From Sphingobium wenxiniae (GTDB taxonomy: Bacteria; Pseudomonadota; Alphaproteobacteria; Sphingomonadales; Sphingomonadaceae), in assembly GCF_007830065.1 (NCBI RefSeq), contig NZ_VLKK01000005.1, positions 124,001 through 188,000 of the forward strand: a DNA stretch of 64,000 bases. Reading direction: 5' to 3'. The first letter of the stretch is position 1, and each line of letters starts with the position of its first letter. The translations under genes were made by a program, and so were the position numbers. Shown in pieces: positions 14,742 to 23,363 of the stretch. Under the pieces are notes generated by a model. That model saw only the letters and a list, made by a program, of their open reading frames with translations, did no database searches and was not told where the DNA came from.

Positions 14742-17068
14742 GCGGGATCGGCTATTGGCTGGCGAAAGAGCGGGGCGGGCAGGAAACGCGCTTCATGAAG
14801 CGGTTCGCGCCGACGCATTGGACGGTGAATTTCCCGCGGCCGATGATGGCGGGCGTAGTGACCACCGCGCCCGATGCCCTGCGGGTGGATGCCGTTTTTT
14901 ATGGATCGGGTGATCTGGCCGGGCTGATCTGGGAAGCGGAGGACAAATGGAGCCATAAGCTGCTGGCCTATGAGACGGCGCGGGATTTCCGCGATTGCGT
15001 GCTGCGCTTTCGCTGGCGGAGCGGTGGCCTCAGGCGGCTGGACCAGACGCATGGGCCGACGCTGACCATCGAGGGACGCGATGCGGAAGGGCATGCGCGG
15101 TCCTGGTATGTGCGGTTGTGGAACTATGCCAATGGCGATGCGGAAGATGCCGAGATCGTTCTGGATTTTTCCAGCGTGGAAGGCGGATTCCTTCTGCCGG
15201 AGGAGAGCGATCCGGTGTGGGCGGGCGATATCGACCGGATGTTCATTTCGCTGGCGCCGCCCGATTACGATGCGGGCGATACGGTCTTTGCGACGGGCGT
15301 GGAAGGCTGGGCGGAGTTGTCCGGCATCAAGTGCGATGGCGCAGGATCGGTGCTGGCGGTGGGCGATGTGGTGGTGCCGGAACATGGGCTGTCGATGGCG
15401 ACGGGCTATGACGATTGCCTCAATCAGACGCCGGAGCGGATCGTGGGGGCGATCCATGCGCTCGGTTATCGCGGCGACATCAATCATTATGTCGGCATGA
15501 GCCATTATTTCCGGCTCTTGCCTGTTGGGGGAGGGCATGTTGTCACCCTGGAAGGCGGGGCGCTGAATACGCCCTGCGCGGCATGGCACGCCGATTTCGC
15601 GCGGCGGGCGAAGACCATGGGGCTGGGGGTGATCTGGTCGCTGTCCTATGAACTGTTCGACGCACATTGCCCGGAGGCATGGAAGCAGCGGGCGGAGAAT
15701 GGCGATCCGGCGCTGACGGGCTGGACGCCGCCTTCGACATTGCTGTCCCCGGCCCATGCCGGTGCGATGAGCTATTTACAGGCGGTCGCTTCTTCCTTTG
15801 TTACCATGGCTTTGTCCGAAGATATTGCCGTCAAGTTTCAGGTTGGCGAGCCATGGTGGTGGGTGATGCCCGCCGATGGCAGCATCTGCCTGTATGACGA
15901 TGCGGCGCGGGCGGCGCTGGGCGGAAGTCCCGTGTCCATCCCGGATGTGCGGGGGACGCTTTCGGCCGGGCAGAAAGCGCTGCTGGACGCGGCGGGGGCG
16001 ATATTGGCGGCGTCGACGGCGTCGCTCTGCGCGGCGGTGAAAGGCCAGGCGCCGGGGGCCGTGACGCATCTGCTGGCCTATCTGCCGACCGTGCTCGATC
16101 CGCTCGCGCCGGAGGCCAAGCGGGCGAATATGCCGGTGGACTGGGCGGAACCGGCCTTCGATGTGCTGCAACTGGAAGATTATGACTGGGTGACGCAGGG
16201 CCGCAGGCGGCTGACCGCGCGCGGGGTCGAAGAGGCGACGGCGCGGCTGGGCTATCCGATCGAGCGGCAGCATTATCTTTCCGGCTTCGTGCTGGCGCCG
16301 GAGGACGCCGCCCAATGGCGGGAGATCGCCGGGGAAGCGGACGCCGCCGTCCGGCGGGGCACGGCGGCGACGTTCATCTGGGCACTGCCGCAGGTCGCGC
16401 GCGATGGCTTCACCTGCTTCAGACTGGATGGGGAAGAAGATATGCAGGCCTTTGACGATATTGTCTTTCCTTTGAGCGTGGGGCGGGAGGCCAGCCTGTC
16501 CCCCGCCTTTTCGACGCAGATCGTGGAAAGCCCATCCGGCCATGAGCGCAGGACGAGCGACTGGGCCGATGCGCGCCTGTCCTTCGATGCGGGGCCGGGC
16601 GTGCGGTCGGAAGCGGATATCGCGGAGCTGATCGCGTTCTTCCGGGCGCGGCGGGGCGCGGCGCGGGGGTTCCGTTTCACCGATCCGTTCGACGACCGCA
16701 GTTGCGCGGCGGGCGGAACGCCGGACCCGATGGATCAGCGATTGGGCGTGGGCGACGGCATAAGGGCGGAGTTCCAGCTCATGCGCTTCTATGGCGAGGG
16801 CGAGGAGGCGCAGGCGCGGACCATCACCCGGCCGGTGGCGGGGTCTGTCCGGGTCGCCGTGGATGGCGTCGAGCAGCTTTCCGGCTGGAGCCATGCGGGG
16901 TTGGGCGTCATCGCCTTTGACGCCGCGCCGCAGGAGGGCGCGGTGCTGACCGCCGGTTTCCGCTTCGACGTGCCGGTGCGCTTTGCCGAGGACCGGCTGG
17001 ACATCAACCGGGCGACCTTTGCCGCCGGGGAAGCGCCGTCGGTGCCGCTGGTGGAGATCCGGGAATGA
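14738..17068 (+). CDS. DUF2460 distal tail protein with a large N-terminal extension (RcGTA gp12 position)
   Basis: The protein has 776 residues. The last 200 or so are DUF2460 (FPLSVGREASLSPAFSTQIV ... RTSDWADARLSFDAGPGVRS ... GFRFTDPFDDRS), which forms the distal tail ring. The first 560 are additional: a beta-rich start (FAPTHWTVNFPRPMMAGVVT) and then a domain that looks like a TIM barrel (GDINHYVGMSHYFRL, MGLGVIWSLSYELFDAHCPE, FQVGEPWWWVMP, LQLEDYDWVTQG). That part resembles the non-contractile tail-sheath proteins annotated in some sphingomonad phages. RcGTA gp12 lacks it. The barrel's Glu/Trp residues could form a carbohydrate site, but catalysis is not established. Confidence 0.8.
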   Translation: MSGIGYWLAKERGGQETRFMKRFAPTHWTVNFPRPMMAGVVTTAPDALRVDAVFYGSGDLAGLIWEAEDKWSHKLLAYETARDFRDCVLRFRWRSGGLRRLDQTHGPTLTIEGRDAEGHARSWYVRLWNYANGDAEDAEIVLDFSSVEGGFLLPEESDPVWAGDIDRMFISLAPPDYDAGDTVFATGVEGWAELSGIKCDGAGSVLAVGDVVVPEHGLSMATGYDDCLNQTPERIVGAIHALGYRGDINHYVGMSHYFRLLPVGGGHVVTLEGGALNTPCAAWHADFARRAKTMGLGVIWSLSYELFDAHCPEAWKQRAENGDPALTGWTPPSTLLSPAHAGAMSYLQAVASSFVTMALSEDIAVKFQVGEPWWWVMPADGSICLYDDAARAALGGSPVSIPDVRGTLSAGQKALLDAAGAILAASTASLCAAVKGQAPGAVTHLLAYLPTVLDPLAPEAKRANMPVDWAEPAFDVLQLEDYDWVTQGRRRLTARGVEEATARLGYPIERQHYLSGFVLAPEDAAQWREIAGEADAAVRRGTAATFIWALPQVARDGFTCFRLDGEEDMQAFDDIVFPLSVGREASLSPAFSTQIVESPSGHERRTSDWADARLSFDAGPGVRSEADIAELIAFFRARRGAARGFRFTDPFDDRSCAAGGTPDPMDQRLGVGDGIRAEFQLMRFYGEGEEAQARTITRPVAGSVRVAVDGVEQLSGWSHAGLGVIAFDAAPQEGAVLTAGFRFDVPVRFAEDRLDINRATFAAGEAPSVPLVEIRE

Positions 17069-17880
17069 GCGCGGCGGAGAGTTTGGGCAAGCCGCTGTGC
17101 ACGCTGGCTTTCTGTTGGCGGCTGGAGCGGCGGGACGGCGTGACCATCGGCCTGACCAGCCATGACCGGGACATGACGATCGGCCATGTCCGCTATCGCG
17201 CCGCGCCGGGCATGATGCCGTCCGCCATTCGCAGCGGCATCACCGCCGAGGGCGCGGACATGGATATCGAAGGCGCGCTGACGTCCGACGCCATCAGCGA
17301 GGCGGACCTGATGGCCGGGCGCTGGGACGGCGCGGCGCTGGAGGTGCGGCTTACGGAATGGGAGGCGCCGGGCGCGCTGTGGCTGTTGCTGGCGCGGGGG
17401 ACGATCGGCGCGGTCGGGCGCAAGGGCGGCGCGTTCACGGCCGAGCTGATCGGCGCGGCGCATGTGCTGCGCGGCGCGGTCGCTCCTTCGACATCGCCGG
17501 ACTGCCGGGCGCGGCTGGGCGACAGGCAATGCCGGGTCGACATGGCCGGACGCAGGCGCGCTGTGCCGGTCGCGGCGGTGGAGGACGGGGTGGCGCATGT
17601 CGCGGGGCTGGCGGCGGGCGTCTATGCCTTTGGCACGCTGCGCTGGCTGACCGGGGCCAATGGCGGCATCGTTCAGGCGGTGATCGACAATGGGACCGAC
17701 GAGGTGATGCTGGCCGATCCGCCGCCCTTTGCGGTGGAGCCGGGAACGCTGGCAGTGCTGACCGAAGGATGCGACCGGCAATTGGGGACATGCCGCGCGC
17801 GCTTCGGCAATGCCGTCAATTTCCGCGGGGAGCCGTATCTGCCGGGCACGGACCTGCTGACCCGCTATCCCGGCGCATGA
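17065..17880 (+). CDS. DUF2163 tail hub protein (RcGTA gp13)
   Basis: The protein has 271 residues. The N-terminal DUF2163 part (LCTLAFCWRLERRDGVTIGL, GADMDIEGALTSDAI) is followed by the Cys-containing C-terminal half: PDCRARLGDRQCRV and GCDRQLGTCRARFGN, then NFRGEPYLPGTDLL. This spacing of four Cys fits the iron-sulfur site reported for the equivalent GTA hub protein. It forms a ring at the tail tip. It overlaps both neighbours by four bases. Confidence 0.92.
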   Translation: MSAAESLGKPLCTLAFCWRLERRDGVTIGLTSHDRDMTIGHVRYRAAPGMMPSAIRSGITAEGADMDIEGALTSDAISEADLMAGRWDGAALEVRLTEWEAPGALWLLLARGTIGAVGRKGGAFTAELIGAAHVLRGAVAPSTSPDCRARLGDRQCRVDMAGRRRAVPVAAVEDGVAHVAGLAAGVYAFGTLRWLTGANGGIVQAVIDNGTDEVMLADPPPFAVEPGTLAVLTEGCDRQLGTCRARFGNAVNFRGEPYLPGTDLLTRYPGA

Positions 17881-18305
17881 GCGGGGACGGCATGGCGGCG
17901 CGGATCGTCGCCGAGGCGCGGGCGCTGGTGGGCGCGCCCTTTCGCCTGCACGGACGCAGCGCGGAGCTGGGGCTGGACTGCGTGGGGCTGGCGGCCGTTG
18001 CCTTTGGCCGGGCGGGACATCGCGGCATCGTGCCCGGCGGTTACGCGCTGCGGTCCAGCGATGCGGGGCGGATCGAGACATGGATCGATCAGGCCGGGCT
18101 GCGAAAAGTGGAAAGGGGAGCGCCCGGCGATCTGGCGCTGGTGCGGCCGGGGCCGCTCCACCTGCATCTGATGATCCAGGTTCCGGGCGGCTTCGTCCAT
18201 GCCCATGCGGGGTTGCGGCAGGTTGTCGAGATGCCGGGGGAATCGCCCTGGCCGGTCATCGGCCAGTGGCGGGCGGTCGAGGAGAATGAAGGATGGCGAC
18301 GGTAG
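17877..18305 (+). CDS. NlpC/P60 tail-tip peptidase (RcGTA gp14)
   Basis: The protein has 142 residues. The catalytic Cys is at residue 35 (LGLDCVGLAAVAFG); His candidates lie in LHLHLMIQV and FVHAHAG. The family cuts peptide bonds in peptidoglycan and here would open the recipient wall during DNA delivery. The start at 17877 overlaps the DUF2163 stop as ATGA; the longer upstream frame is coincidental. The end overlaps the megatron gene by 13 bases. Confidence 0.92.
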   Translation: MSGDGMAARIVAEARALVGAPFRLHGRSAELGLDCVGLAAVAFGRAGHRGIVPGGYALRSSDAGRIETWIDQAGLRKVERGAPGDLALVRPGPLHLHLMIQVPGGFVHAHAGLRQVVEMPGESPWPVIGQWRAVEENEGWRR

Positions 18306-20500
18306 TTCTGACCGCCGTGGGAACGGCTTTGGGCGGTCCCATCGGCGCGGCCATAGGGGGGCTGATCGGCAATGTCTTCGACCATGGCGTGCTGTTCAGG
18401 CCGAAGGGCGCGCAAGGCGCGCGATTGCAGGACCTGCATGTCCAGACATCGACCTATGGCACGCAGATCCCGAAACTGTTCGGGCAGATGCGCGTGGCCG
18501 GCACGGTCATCTGGGCCACGGACCTGCGCGAGACGAAGAAGAAAAGCGGCGGCGGGAAAGGAAGGCCGAGCGTCACCACCTACGATTATTCGGCGAGCTT
18601 TGCCGTGGCCCTGTCCGCGCGGGCGGTGCGTTCGGTGAAGCGCATCTGGGCCGACGGCAATCTGCTGCGCGGCATGTCCGGCGACTTCAAGACCGCGCTG
18701 GGCGATTTCCGGCTCTATCCGGGGCGGGAGGATCAGCCGGTCGATCCGCTGATCGCTTCGAGGCAGGGGGAACCGGAAACCTCCGCGCATCGCGGAATCG
18801 CCTATGCCGTTTTCGAGGATCTGTCGCTGGCCGATTATGGCAATCGCATCCCGTCCCTCACCTTCGAAGTGGAAGCCGACGAGACGCCGATTTCCATCGA
18901 CGCCATCGGCGCGGCGCTGGGCGAAGGGCGGATCGGCGGCGCGGGGCTGGGGAGCGTGGACGGCTATGCGGCGGGCGGCGCCGACCTGGAGGAGGCGATG
19001 GCTCCGCTGGTCGACGCGTTCGGGCTGGCCCTGACGGCGGGGGAAGAAGGGCTTGGCATCGCGCCGGAATGGCGCACGCCCTCGCACGAAATTCCCGCGT
19101 CTAGCCGATGCGGACGCGTGAACGGGAAGGCGCTGGACAATCTGGAGCGGTCCGGCGCGGCGGCCGATAGCGTTCCGGTGGCGCTGTCGGTGCGGCATTA
19201 TGACGCCGCGCGGGATTATCAGGCGGGGGTGCAGCGCGTCACCCGGCCCGGACCGGGGCGGCTGGAGCAGGGGCTGGAACTGCCCGCCGTGCTGAGCGGC
19301 GACGCGGCGCGCGGCCTGGCGGCGCAACGGCTGGGGTCGAGATGGACAGGGCGCGGCGGCCTGACGCTGCGGTGCGGGTGGGAAGCGCTATGCCACCAGC
19401 CCGGATCGGTCGTCACCGTCGAAGGCGAAGCGGGCCTCTGGCGGATCGAGGAACGGGAATGGGAAGCGATGGCGGTTCGCCTGTCGTTGCGCCGGGTGCC
19501 GGGATCGGGAGGAAACCTGCCGCCGGGCGCATCGTCAGGCGCGATCGTGCGGGAGATCGATGCGCCGCAGGGACCGACGGCGCTGATGCTGGCGGATTTG
19601 CCCAATTTGAAGGACGGGACGGCCAGCGCGCCGATCCTCGTGGCGGCGGCGGGCGGAAGCGCGGGCTGGCGCGGGGCGGCCCTGTTCGTGATGAATGAAC
19701 TGGGGGAAGCCGTTCCTGCGGGCAGGACGGCGGCGCGCGCCACGATGGGACGGGCCGATGCGGCATTGCCGGAGGGCAGCGCCACGCTGGTCGACGAACA
19801 TAATGGGCTGCTCGTCACCCTGCTGGCCCCGGATATGGAATTGACGGACGCCAATGAGCTGGCCCTGGCGCAGGGAAGCAATCTGTGCCTCGTCGGGGAG
19901 GAGCTGATCCAGTTCAGCCGGGCGGTTCGGACCGGCTCTTCCAGCTACCGCCTTTCGGGCCTGCGGCGCGGGTTGCGCGGGACGGAATGGGCCATGGCCG
20001 GTCATGCGCCCGGCGAGGGGTTCCTGCTGCTGGAGGAGGATCGGCTGGCTGAACCTCTCGCCGCCCTGGGCGCGGAAGGAGAGGAGGGCGCGATGCTGCG
20101 GATAAGCGCGATCGGGGCAGGCGATGTCGAGCCGGCCGATGCGGCGCTGAGCATCAGGGGCGAGGCGTTGAAGCCGCCCGCTCCCGTCCATGTCCGGCTC
20201 GTTCCCGATGGAGCGGGGGGCTGGCGCGTCGGCTGGACGCGGCGCAGCCGCGACGGATGGCGATGGAGCAGCGGCGGGGACGTGCCTTTGGGAGAGGAGA
20301 GCGAACGCTATGACGTGCGGATCTTGCGCGGCGCCGACGTGAAGCGCCGCGTCGAAACGGGCGAGCCGGCCTGGCTCTATGGCGCCGCGATGATCGCTCA
20401 AGACATGGCGGGATCGGGCGGGGAGGGCTGTATTCTGGAAATCCGGCAGATCGGCTCGCGGGCCATGGGGCGGCCCGCCCGCCTCGCGCTTCCGGCCTGA
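18293..20500 (+). CDS. GTA megatron/host-specificity baseplate protein (RcGTA gp15), short form
   Basis: The protein has 735 residues. It begins with a Gly-rich hydrophobic segment (TALGGPIGAAIGGLIGNVF), then the family block TSTYGTQIPKLFGQMRVAGT and YDYSASFAVALSARAVRSVK. The middle contains YGNRIPSLTFEVE and the end DVRILRGADVKRRVE and MAGSGGEGCILEIRQIGS. The RcGTA megatron has about 1,300 residues, so this one lacks a large part, probably fibre-binding or peripheral domains. No frameshift is visible, so it appears to be a natural short version. It sits at the tail tip and contacts the recipient. Confidence 0.85.
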   Translation: MATVVLTAVGTALGGPIGAAIGGLIGNVFDHGVLFRPKGAQGARLQDLHVQTSTYGTQIPKLFGQMRVAGTVIWATDLRETKKKSGGGKGRPSVTTYDYSASFAVALSARAVRSVKRIWADGNLLRGMSGDFKTALGDFRLYPGREDQPVDPLIASRQGEPETSAHRGIAYAVFEDLSLADYGNRIPSLTFEVEADETPISIDAIGAALGEGRIGGAGLGSVDGYAAGGADLEEAMAPLVDAFGLALTAGEEGLGIAPEWRTPSHEIPASSRCGRVNGKALDNLERSGAAADSVPVALSVRHYDAARDYQAGVQRVTRPGPGRLEQGLELPAVLSGDAARGLAAQRLGSRWTGRGGLTLRCGWEALCHQPGSVVTVEGEAGLWRIEEREWEAMAVRLSLRRVPGSGGNLPPGASSGAIVREIDAPQGPTALMLADLPNLKDGTASAPILVAAAGGSAGWRGAALFVMNELGEAVPAGRTAARATMGRADAALPEGSATLVDEHNGLLVTLLAPDMELTDANELALAQGSNLCLVGEELIQFSRAVRTGSSSYRLSGLRRGLRGTEWAMAGHAPGEGFLLLEEDRLAEPLAALGAEGEEGAMLRISAIGAGDVEPADAALSIRGEALKPPAPVHVRLVPDGAGGWRVGWTRRSRDGWRWSSGGDVPLGEESERYDVRILRGADVKRRVETGEPAWLYGAAMIAQDMAGSGGEGCILEIRQIGSRAMGRPARLALPA

Positions 20501-20528
20501 AGCCGCCTGCCGTTTGGGAGAATTGTCA

Positions 20529-21032
20529 ATGACGATGGATATGACGCCGCGCTGGGGGCTGCCGCTGCTTTTTGCGGGGCAGGCGCAGAAGGAACTGTTT
20601 CACAATGAAGCGCTGACCCGCATCGACATGCTGTTGCACGGACAGGCGCGGAGCGCCGATCTGGCGGAACCGCCCGCCGATCCCGCGATTGGCGAATGCT
20701 GGATCGTGGGCGGGGGTGCATCCGGCGAATGGGCGGGACAAGAGGGCGCCGTCGCCTGCTGGACGGAAGGTGGATGGCGATTTGCGCAGGCATTGGCCGG
20801 ACTGGCGCTCTGGGTAGCGGACCGGGGCCATGCGATGCGGCATGACGGCACGGCATGGCGTTCCGGCGCCTGCCGTGCCGATGGCCTGTATGTGAATGAT
20901 GTCCGCATTGTCGGCGAACGTCTGGGGGCTGTCGGCAATCCTTCCGGCGGTTCGACAGTCGATAGCCAGGCCCGCGCGGCGATAGACGCGATTCTTGATA
21001 TATTGCGGACGCATGGGCTAATCGCCGCATGA
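20529..21032 (+). CDS. DUF2793 domain protein, last gene of the GTA cluster
   Basis: The protein has 167 residues. DUF2793 is recognised from TPRWGLPLLFAGQAQKELFH and NEALTRIDML, followed by PPADPAIGECWIVGGGASGE and WAGQEGAVACWTEGGWRF. The last part (STVDSQARAAIDAILDILRT) is a helix that may drive oligomerisation. DUF2793 proteins usually occur next to GTA or phage tail-tip genes and are probably part of the fibre or receptor-binding tip. GGGAG lies 8 nt upstream of the ATG. It follows the megatron after 28 bases. Confidence 0.88.
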   Translation: MTMDMTPRWGLPLLFAGQAQKELFHNEALTRIDMLLHGQARSADLAEPPADPAIGECWIVGGGASGEWAGQEGAVACWTEGGWRFAQALAGLALWVADRGHAMRHDGTAWRSGACRADGLYVNDVRIVGERLGAVGNPSGGSTVDSQARAAIDAILDILRTHGLIAA

Positions 21033-21210
21033 CTGTGCCAATAGGTCCAGCATGGATTGATCGGGTTCCCATTAGAGCGGCTAAGGTGCTAAACCCTTCG
21101 TGTTGCGTCTTTTTTGCAACAGTTTCGCTAATTGTGGACTTGCCATGAAACTTTCTTGCAGATACAGGGTTTCAGCAGTCCTTCGTGACACTTTTGAAAG
21201 GGGAATCCAA

Positions 21211-22263
21211 ATGCGGAAGCTTGCCCTCGCGGCTGCGCTTGCGACTAGCGCCCTGGCCACTCCGGCTTTAGCGCGTGACAATAGCTGGTATGTTGGCGTC
21301 GACGCCGGCGTGCTGCTGGTCGAAGATCAGGATATCAGGTTTAACCCCGGACTCACCGCTCCGGACGTCGATTACCACAAGGGCTACGATTTCGACGCCA
21401 ATATCGGCTACGATTTCGGCGGCTTCCGTCTTGAGGCCGAAGCGGCGTACAAGCGCGCGAAGGTCGATCTGGACAAGAGCGGCTTCGGTGGTTCGGCGTC
21501 GGCCCTTTCGTTCATGCTGAACGGCTTGCTGGACTTCGGTCCCGATGACGGCCTTCAGGGCTTCGTCGGCGGCGGTGTCGGCGTTTCGCGCGGCAAGCTC
21601 GCCAATGACGAAGTGAACGACACGGACACCGGTTTCGCCTGGCAGGCGATCGCGGGCGTTCGCTATCCGCTGAGCAGCAATGTCGACGTCTCGTTGAAGT
21701 ATCGCTTCTTCAACCAGGACAAGATCAAGCTGGTCAACGATTATACGGGTGATTACGGCCCGGCGGGCGCGGATGTCCGGAGCAAGCTGCGTACGCACAG
21801 CATCCTGCTTGGTCTGACCTACAACTTCGGTGAGCCGGCTGCTCCGCCGCCGCCTCCCCCGCCGCCCCCGCCGCCCCCGCCGCCCCCGCCGCCGCCTCCG
21901 CCGGTTGTGGAATGCAGCCCCGGACCGTACATCGTGTTCTTCGAATGGGACAAGTCGGACATCACGCCTGACGCCGCCACCATTCTGGACAACGCGGTTT
22001 CGGCCTACAGCAACTGCGGCAGCGCCCAGGTCATGCTGGCGGGCTATGCGGACCGTTCGGGTTCGGCTTCGTACAACGTCGGCCTGTCGCAGCGTCGTGC
22101 TGACGCGGTCAAGGGCTACATGGCTTCGAAGGGTATCCCTGACGGCGTGATGACGACCCAGGCGTTCGGTGAAGCGAACCCCCGCGTCGAAACCGCCGAC
22201 GGTGTTCGCGAACTGCAGAACCGTCGCGTGGAAATCACCTACGGCCCGGGTTCGGGTCAGTAA
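21211..22263 (+). CDS. OmpA family outer-membrane protein
   Basis: The protein has 350 residues. A signal peptide (MRKLALAAALATSALATPAL, cut after ALA) is followed by an eight-strand beta-barrel domain (NSWYVGVDAGVLLVEDQ ... TYNFGEP). A hinge of 20 consecutive prolines leads to the C-terminal OmpA domain (YIVFFEWDKSDITPDA ... GYADRSGSASYNVGLSQRRA), which binds peptidoglycan with the usual Asp and Arg. The start has GAAAGGGG 7 nt upstream; the longer frame from 21100 is rejected. A terminator with a GCAA tetraloop follows. It is likely highly expressed. Confidence 0.95.
   Translation: MRKLALAAALATSALATPALARDNSWYVGVDAGVLLVEDQDIRFNPGLTAPDVDYHKGYDFDANIGYDFGGFRLEAEAAYKRAKVDLDKSGFGGSASALSFMLNGLLDFGPDDGLQGFVGGGVGVSRGKLANDEVNDTDTGFAWQAIAGVRYPLSSNVDVSLKYRFFNQDKIKLVNDYTGDYGPAGADVRSKLRTHSILLGLTYNFGEPAAPPPPPPPPPPPPPPPPPPPPVVECSPGPYIVFFEWDKSDITPDAATILDNAVSAYSNCGSAQVMLAGYADRSGSASYNVGLSQRRADAVKGYMASKGIPDGVMTTQAFGEANPRVETADGVRELQNRRVEITYGPGSGQ
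21842..21903 (+). repeat. Tandem 9-mer repeats coding the OmpA polyproline hinge
   Basis: About four copies of CCCCCGCCG in frame, flanked by further CCG/CCT codons, encode 20 prolines. Copy-number change by slippage would lengthen or shorten the hinge by three residues per unit without breaking the frame. Confidence 0.8.
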
Positions 22264-22294
22264 TCGACTTTCCCTTTTGGGGAAAAGATGGAGA

Positions 22295-22321
22295 GGGCCG
22301 GTCGCAAGATCGGCCCTTTTT
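22295..22321 (+). terminator. Intrinsic terminator of ompA
   Basis: The 9-bp stem GGGCCGGTC / GATCGGCCC with a GCAA tetraloop is followed by five T, 31 nt after the ompA stop. The remaining 430 bases up to sodC hold no gene I can support; a minus-strand frame at 22424-22702 has no family features. Confidence 0.9.
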
Positions 22322-22752
22322 CGTTTGATCGCTTATCCCTTTCCTCTTTCCGCCGCTGAGCGGATCGACCCGGAAAGCGATGAGATGCAGGAGCGGAACG
22401 CCTCAGAACCTGCCGATGAGGAGTCAGCGGCCAAGTCGCAATCTTGTTCGCATCCATGCGATCGAGCGACTTTTCACGTAGAAACGCGGAGTATCCGGGA
22501 AATCGGCGACGCGTGCAGCCACATCGACGCACGCAGGATCGGCCAGAAATGCACAGGCGCCTTTCGACGCAGCCTTGCTCTTCGTCTCCGCGTGAATCAG
22601 CCGGATCCGTTGGCTGCCCTGCACGATGCCTGAATGTCGATCCGGCCTAAAGCCGCCCCCCCCTGATGGAGCCGATGACAATTTGATTCGAACATGCAAC
22701 AAATCATCGTCTGCAACGTTCGCTTTTTTGTCTGCATCCAGGAGTTGGCTTC

Positions 22753-23298
22753 ATGAAATTTGTTTCGATGGCCTGGGCCTTGCCCTTGTTCACCACCGTC
22801 GCAGCTTGCGCGACGGTTCCCGAGGAATCGGCATCGGCCGGCGAGGCGCCCGTGGCATATGCGAAACTGCTGGCGGGCGATGGGACGGCGCGAGGAGAGG
22901 CGAAAGTGACGCAGGCGGCGGACGGCCTGCATGTCCTTGTGCGGGCGGAAGGGCTGACGCCCGGCCTCCATGCCGTGCATGTCCATACCACAGGCACTTG
23001 CACCCCGCCCGATTTCGTCAGCGCGGGCGGGCACTGGAATCCCACCGACCGCCAGCATGGCAAGGATAATCCCCATGGCATGCATATGGGCGATATGCCC
23101 AATATGCTGGCCGGTTCCGATGGAACGGGCGAGATGGAATATGTCATTCCCGGCGGTCTAGTCAGTTCCGGGGCGATGCCGCTGCTGGATGCGGACGGAG
23201 CCGCTATCGTCATCCATGCGCAAGCCGATGACAATAAGACCGATCCTGCCGGCAATGCGGGTGGACGCGCGGCGTGCGGCGTGCTGGCCGCTGGCTGA
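22753..23298 (+). CDS. sodC: Cu/Zn superoxide dismutase family lipoprotein
   Basis: The protein has 181 residues. The N terminus is a lipoprotein signal with a lipobox-like VAACAT (Cys near 20), which would anchor it in the periplasm. Cu/Zn SOD motifs follow: GLHAVHVHTTGTC with the first Cu ligands and disulfide Cys, GGHWNPTDRQHG and NPHGMHMGDMPNM for the bridging and Zn region, and VIHAQADDNKTDPAGNAGGR plus AACGVL at the end. The family turns superoxide into peroxide and oxygen. It appears to be a single gene. Confidence 0.92.
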   Translation: MKFVSMAWALPLFTTVAACATVPEESASAGEAPVAYAKLLAGDGTARGEAKVTQAADGLHVLVRAEGLTPGLHAVHVHTTGTCTPPDFVSAGGHWNPTDRQHGKDNPHGMHMGDMPNMLAGSDGTGEMEYVIPGGLVSSGAMPLLDADGAAIVIHAQADDNKTDPAGNAGGRAACGVLAAG

Positions 23299-23363
23299 AT
23301 AATCTTCCGGAAAATCACGCTCCTGCGCCGTCCTTCGGGTTGCAGGGGCGCGATTTCGCCTGA

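Noticed and set aside
3551-21032. Interpretation as an active temperate prophage
   Set aside because: No integrase, excisionase, repressor, replication, holin or endolysin gene, and no attachment repeats were seen at the borders; the gene content matches GTAs.
22424-22702. A 92-codon minus-strand frame between ompA and sodC
   Set aside because: It has no recognisable family, no convincing ribosome-binding site and odd composition; it may be a remnant, but this cannot be supported.
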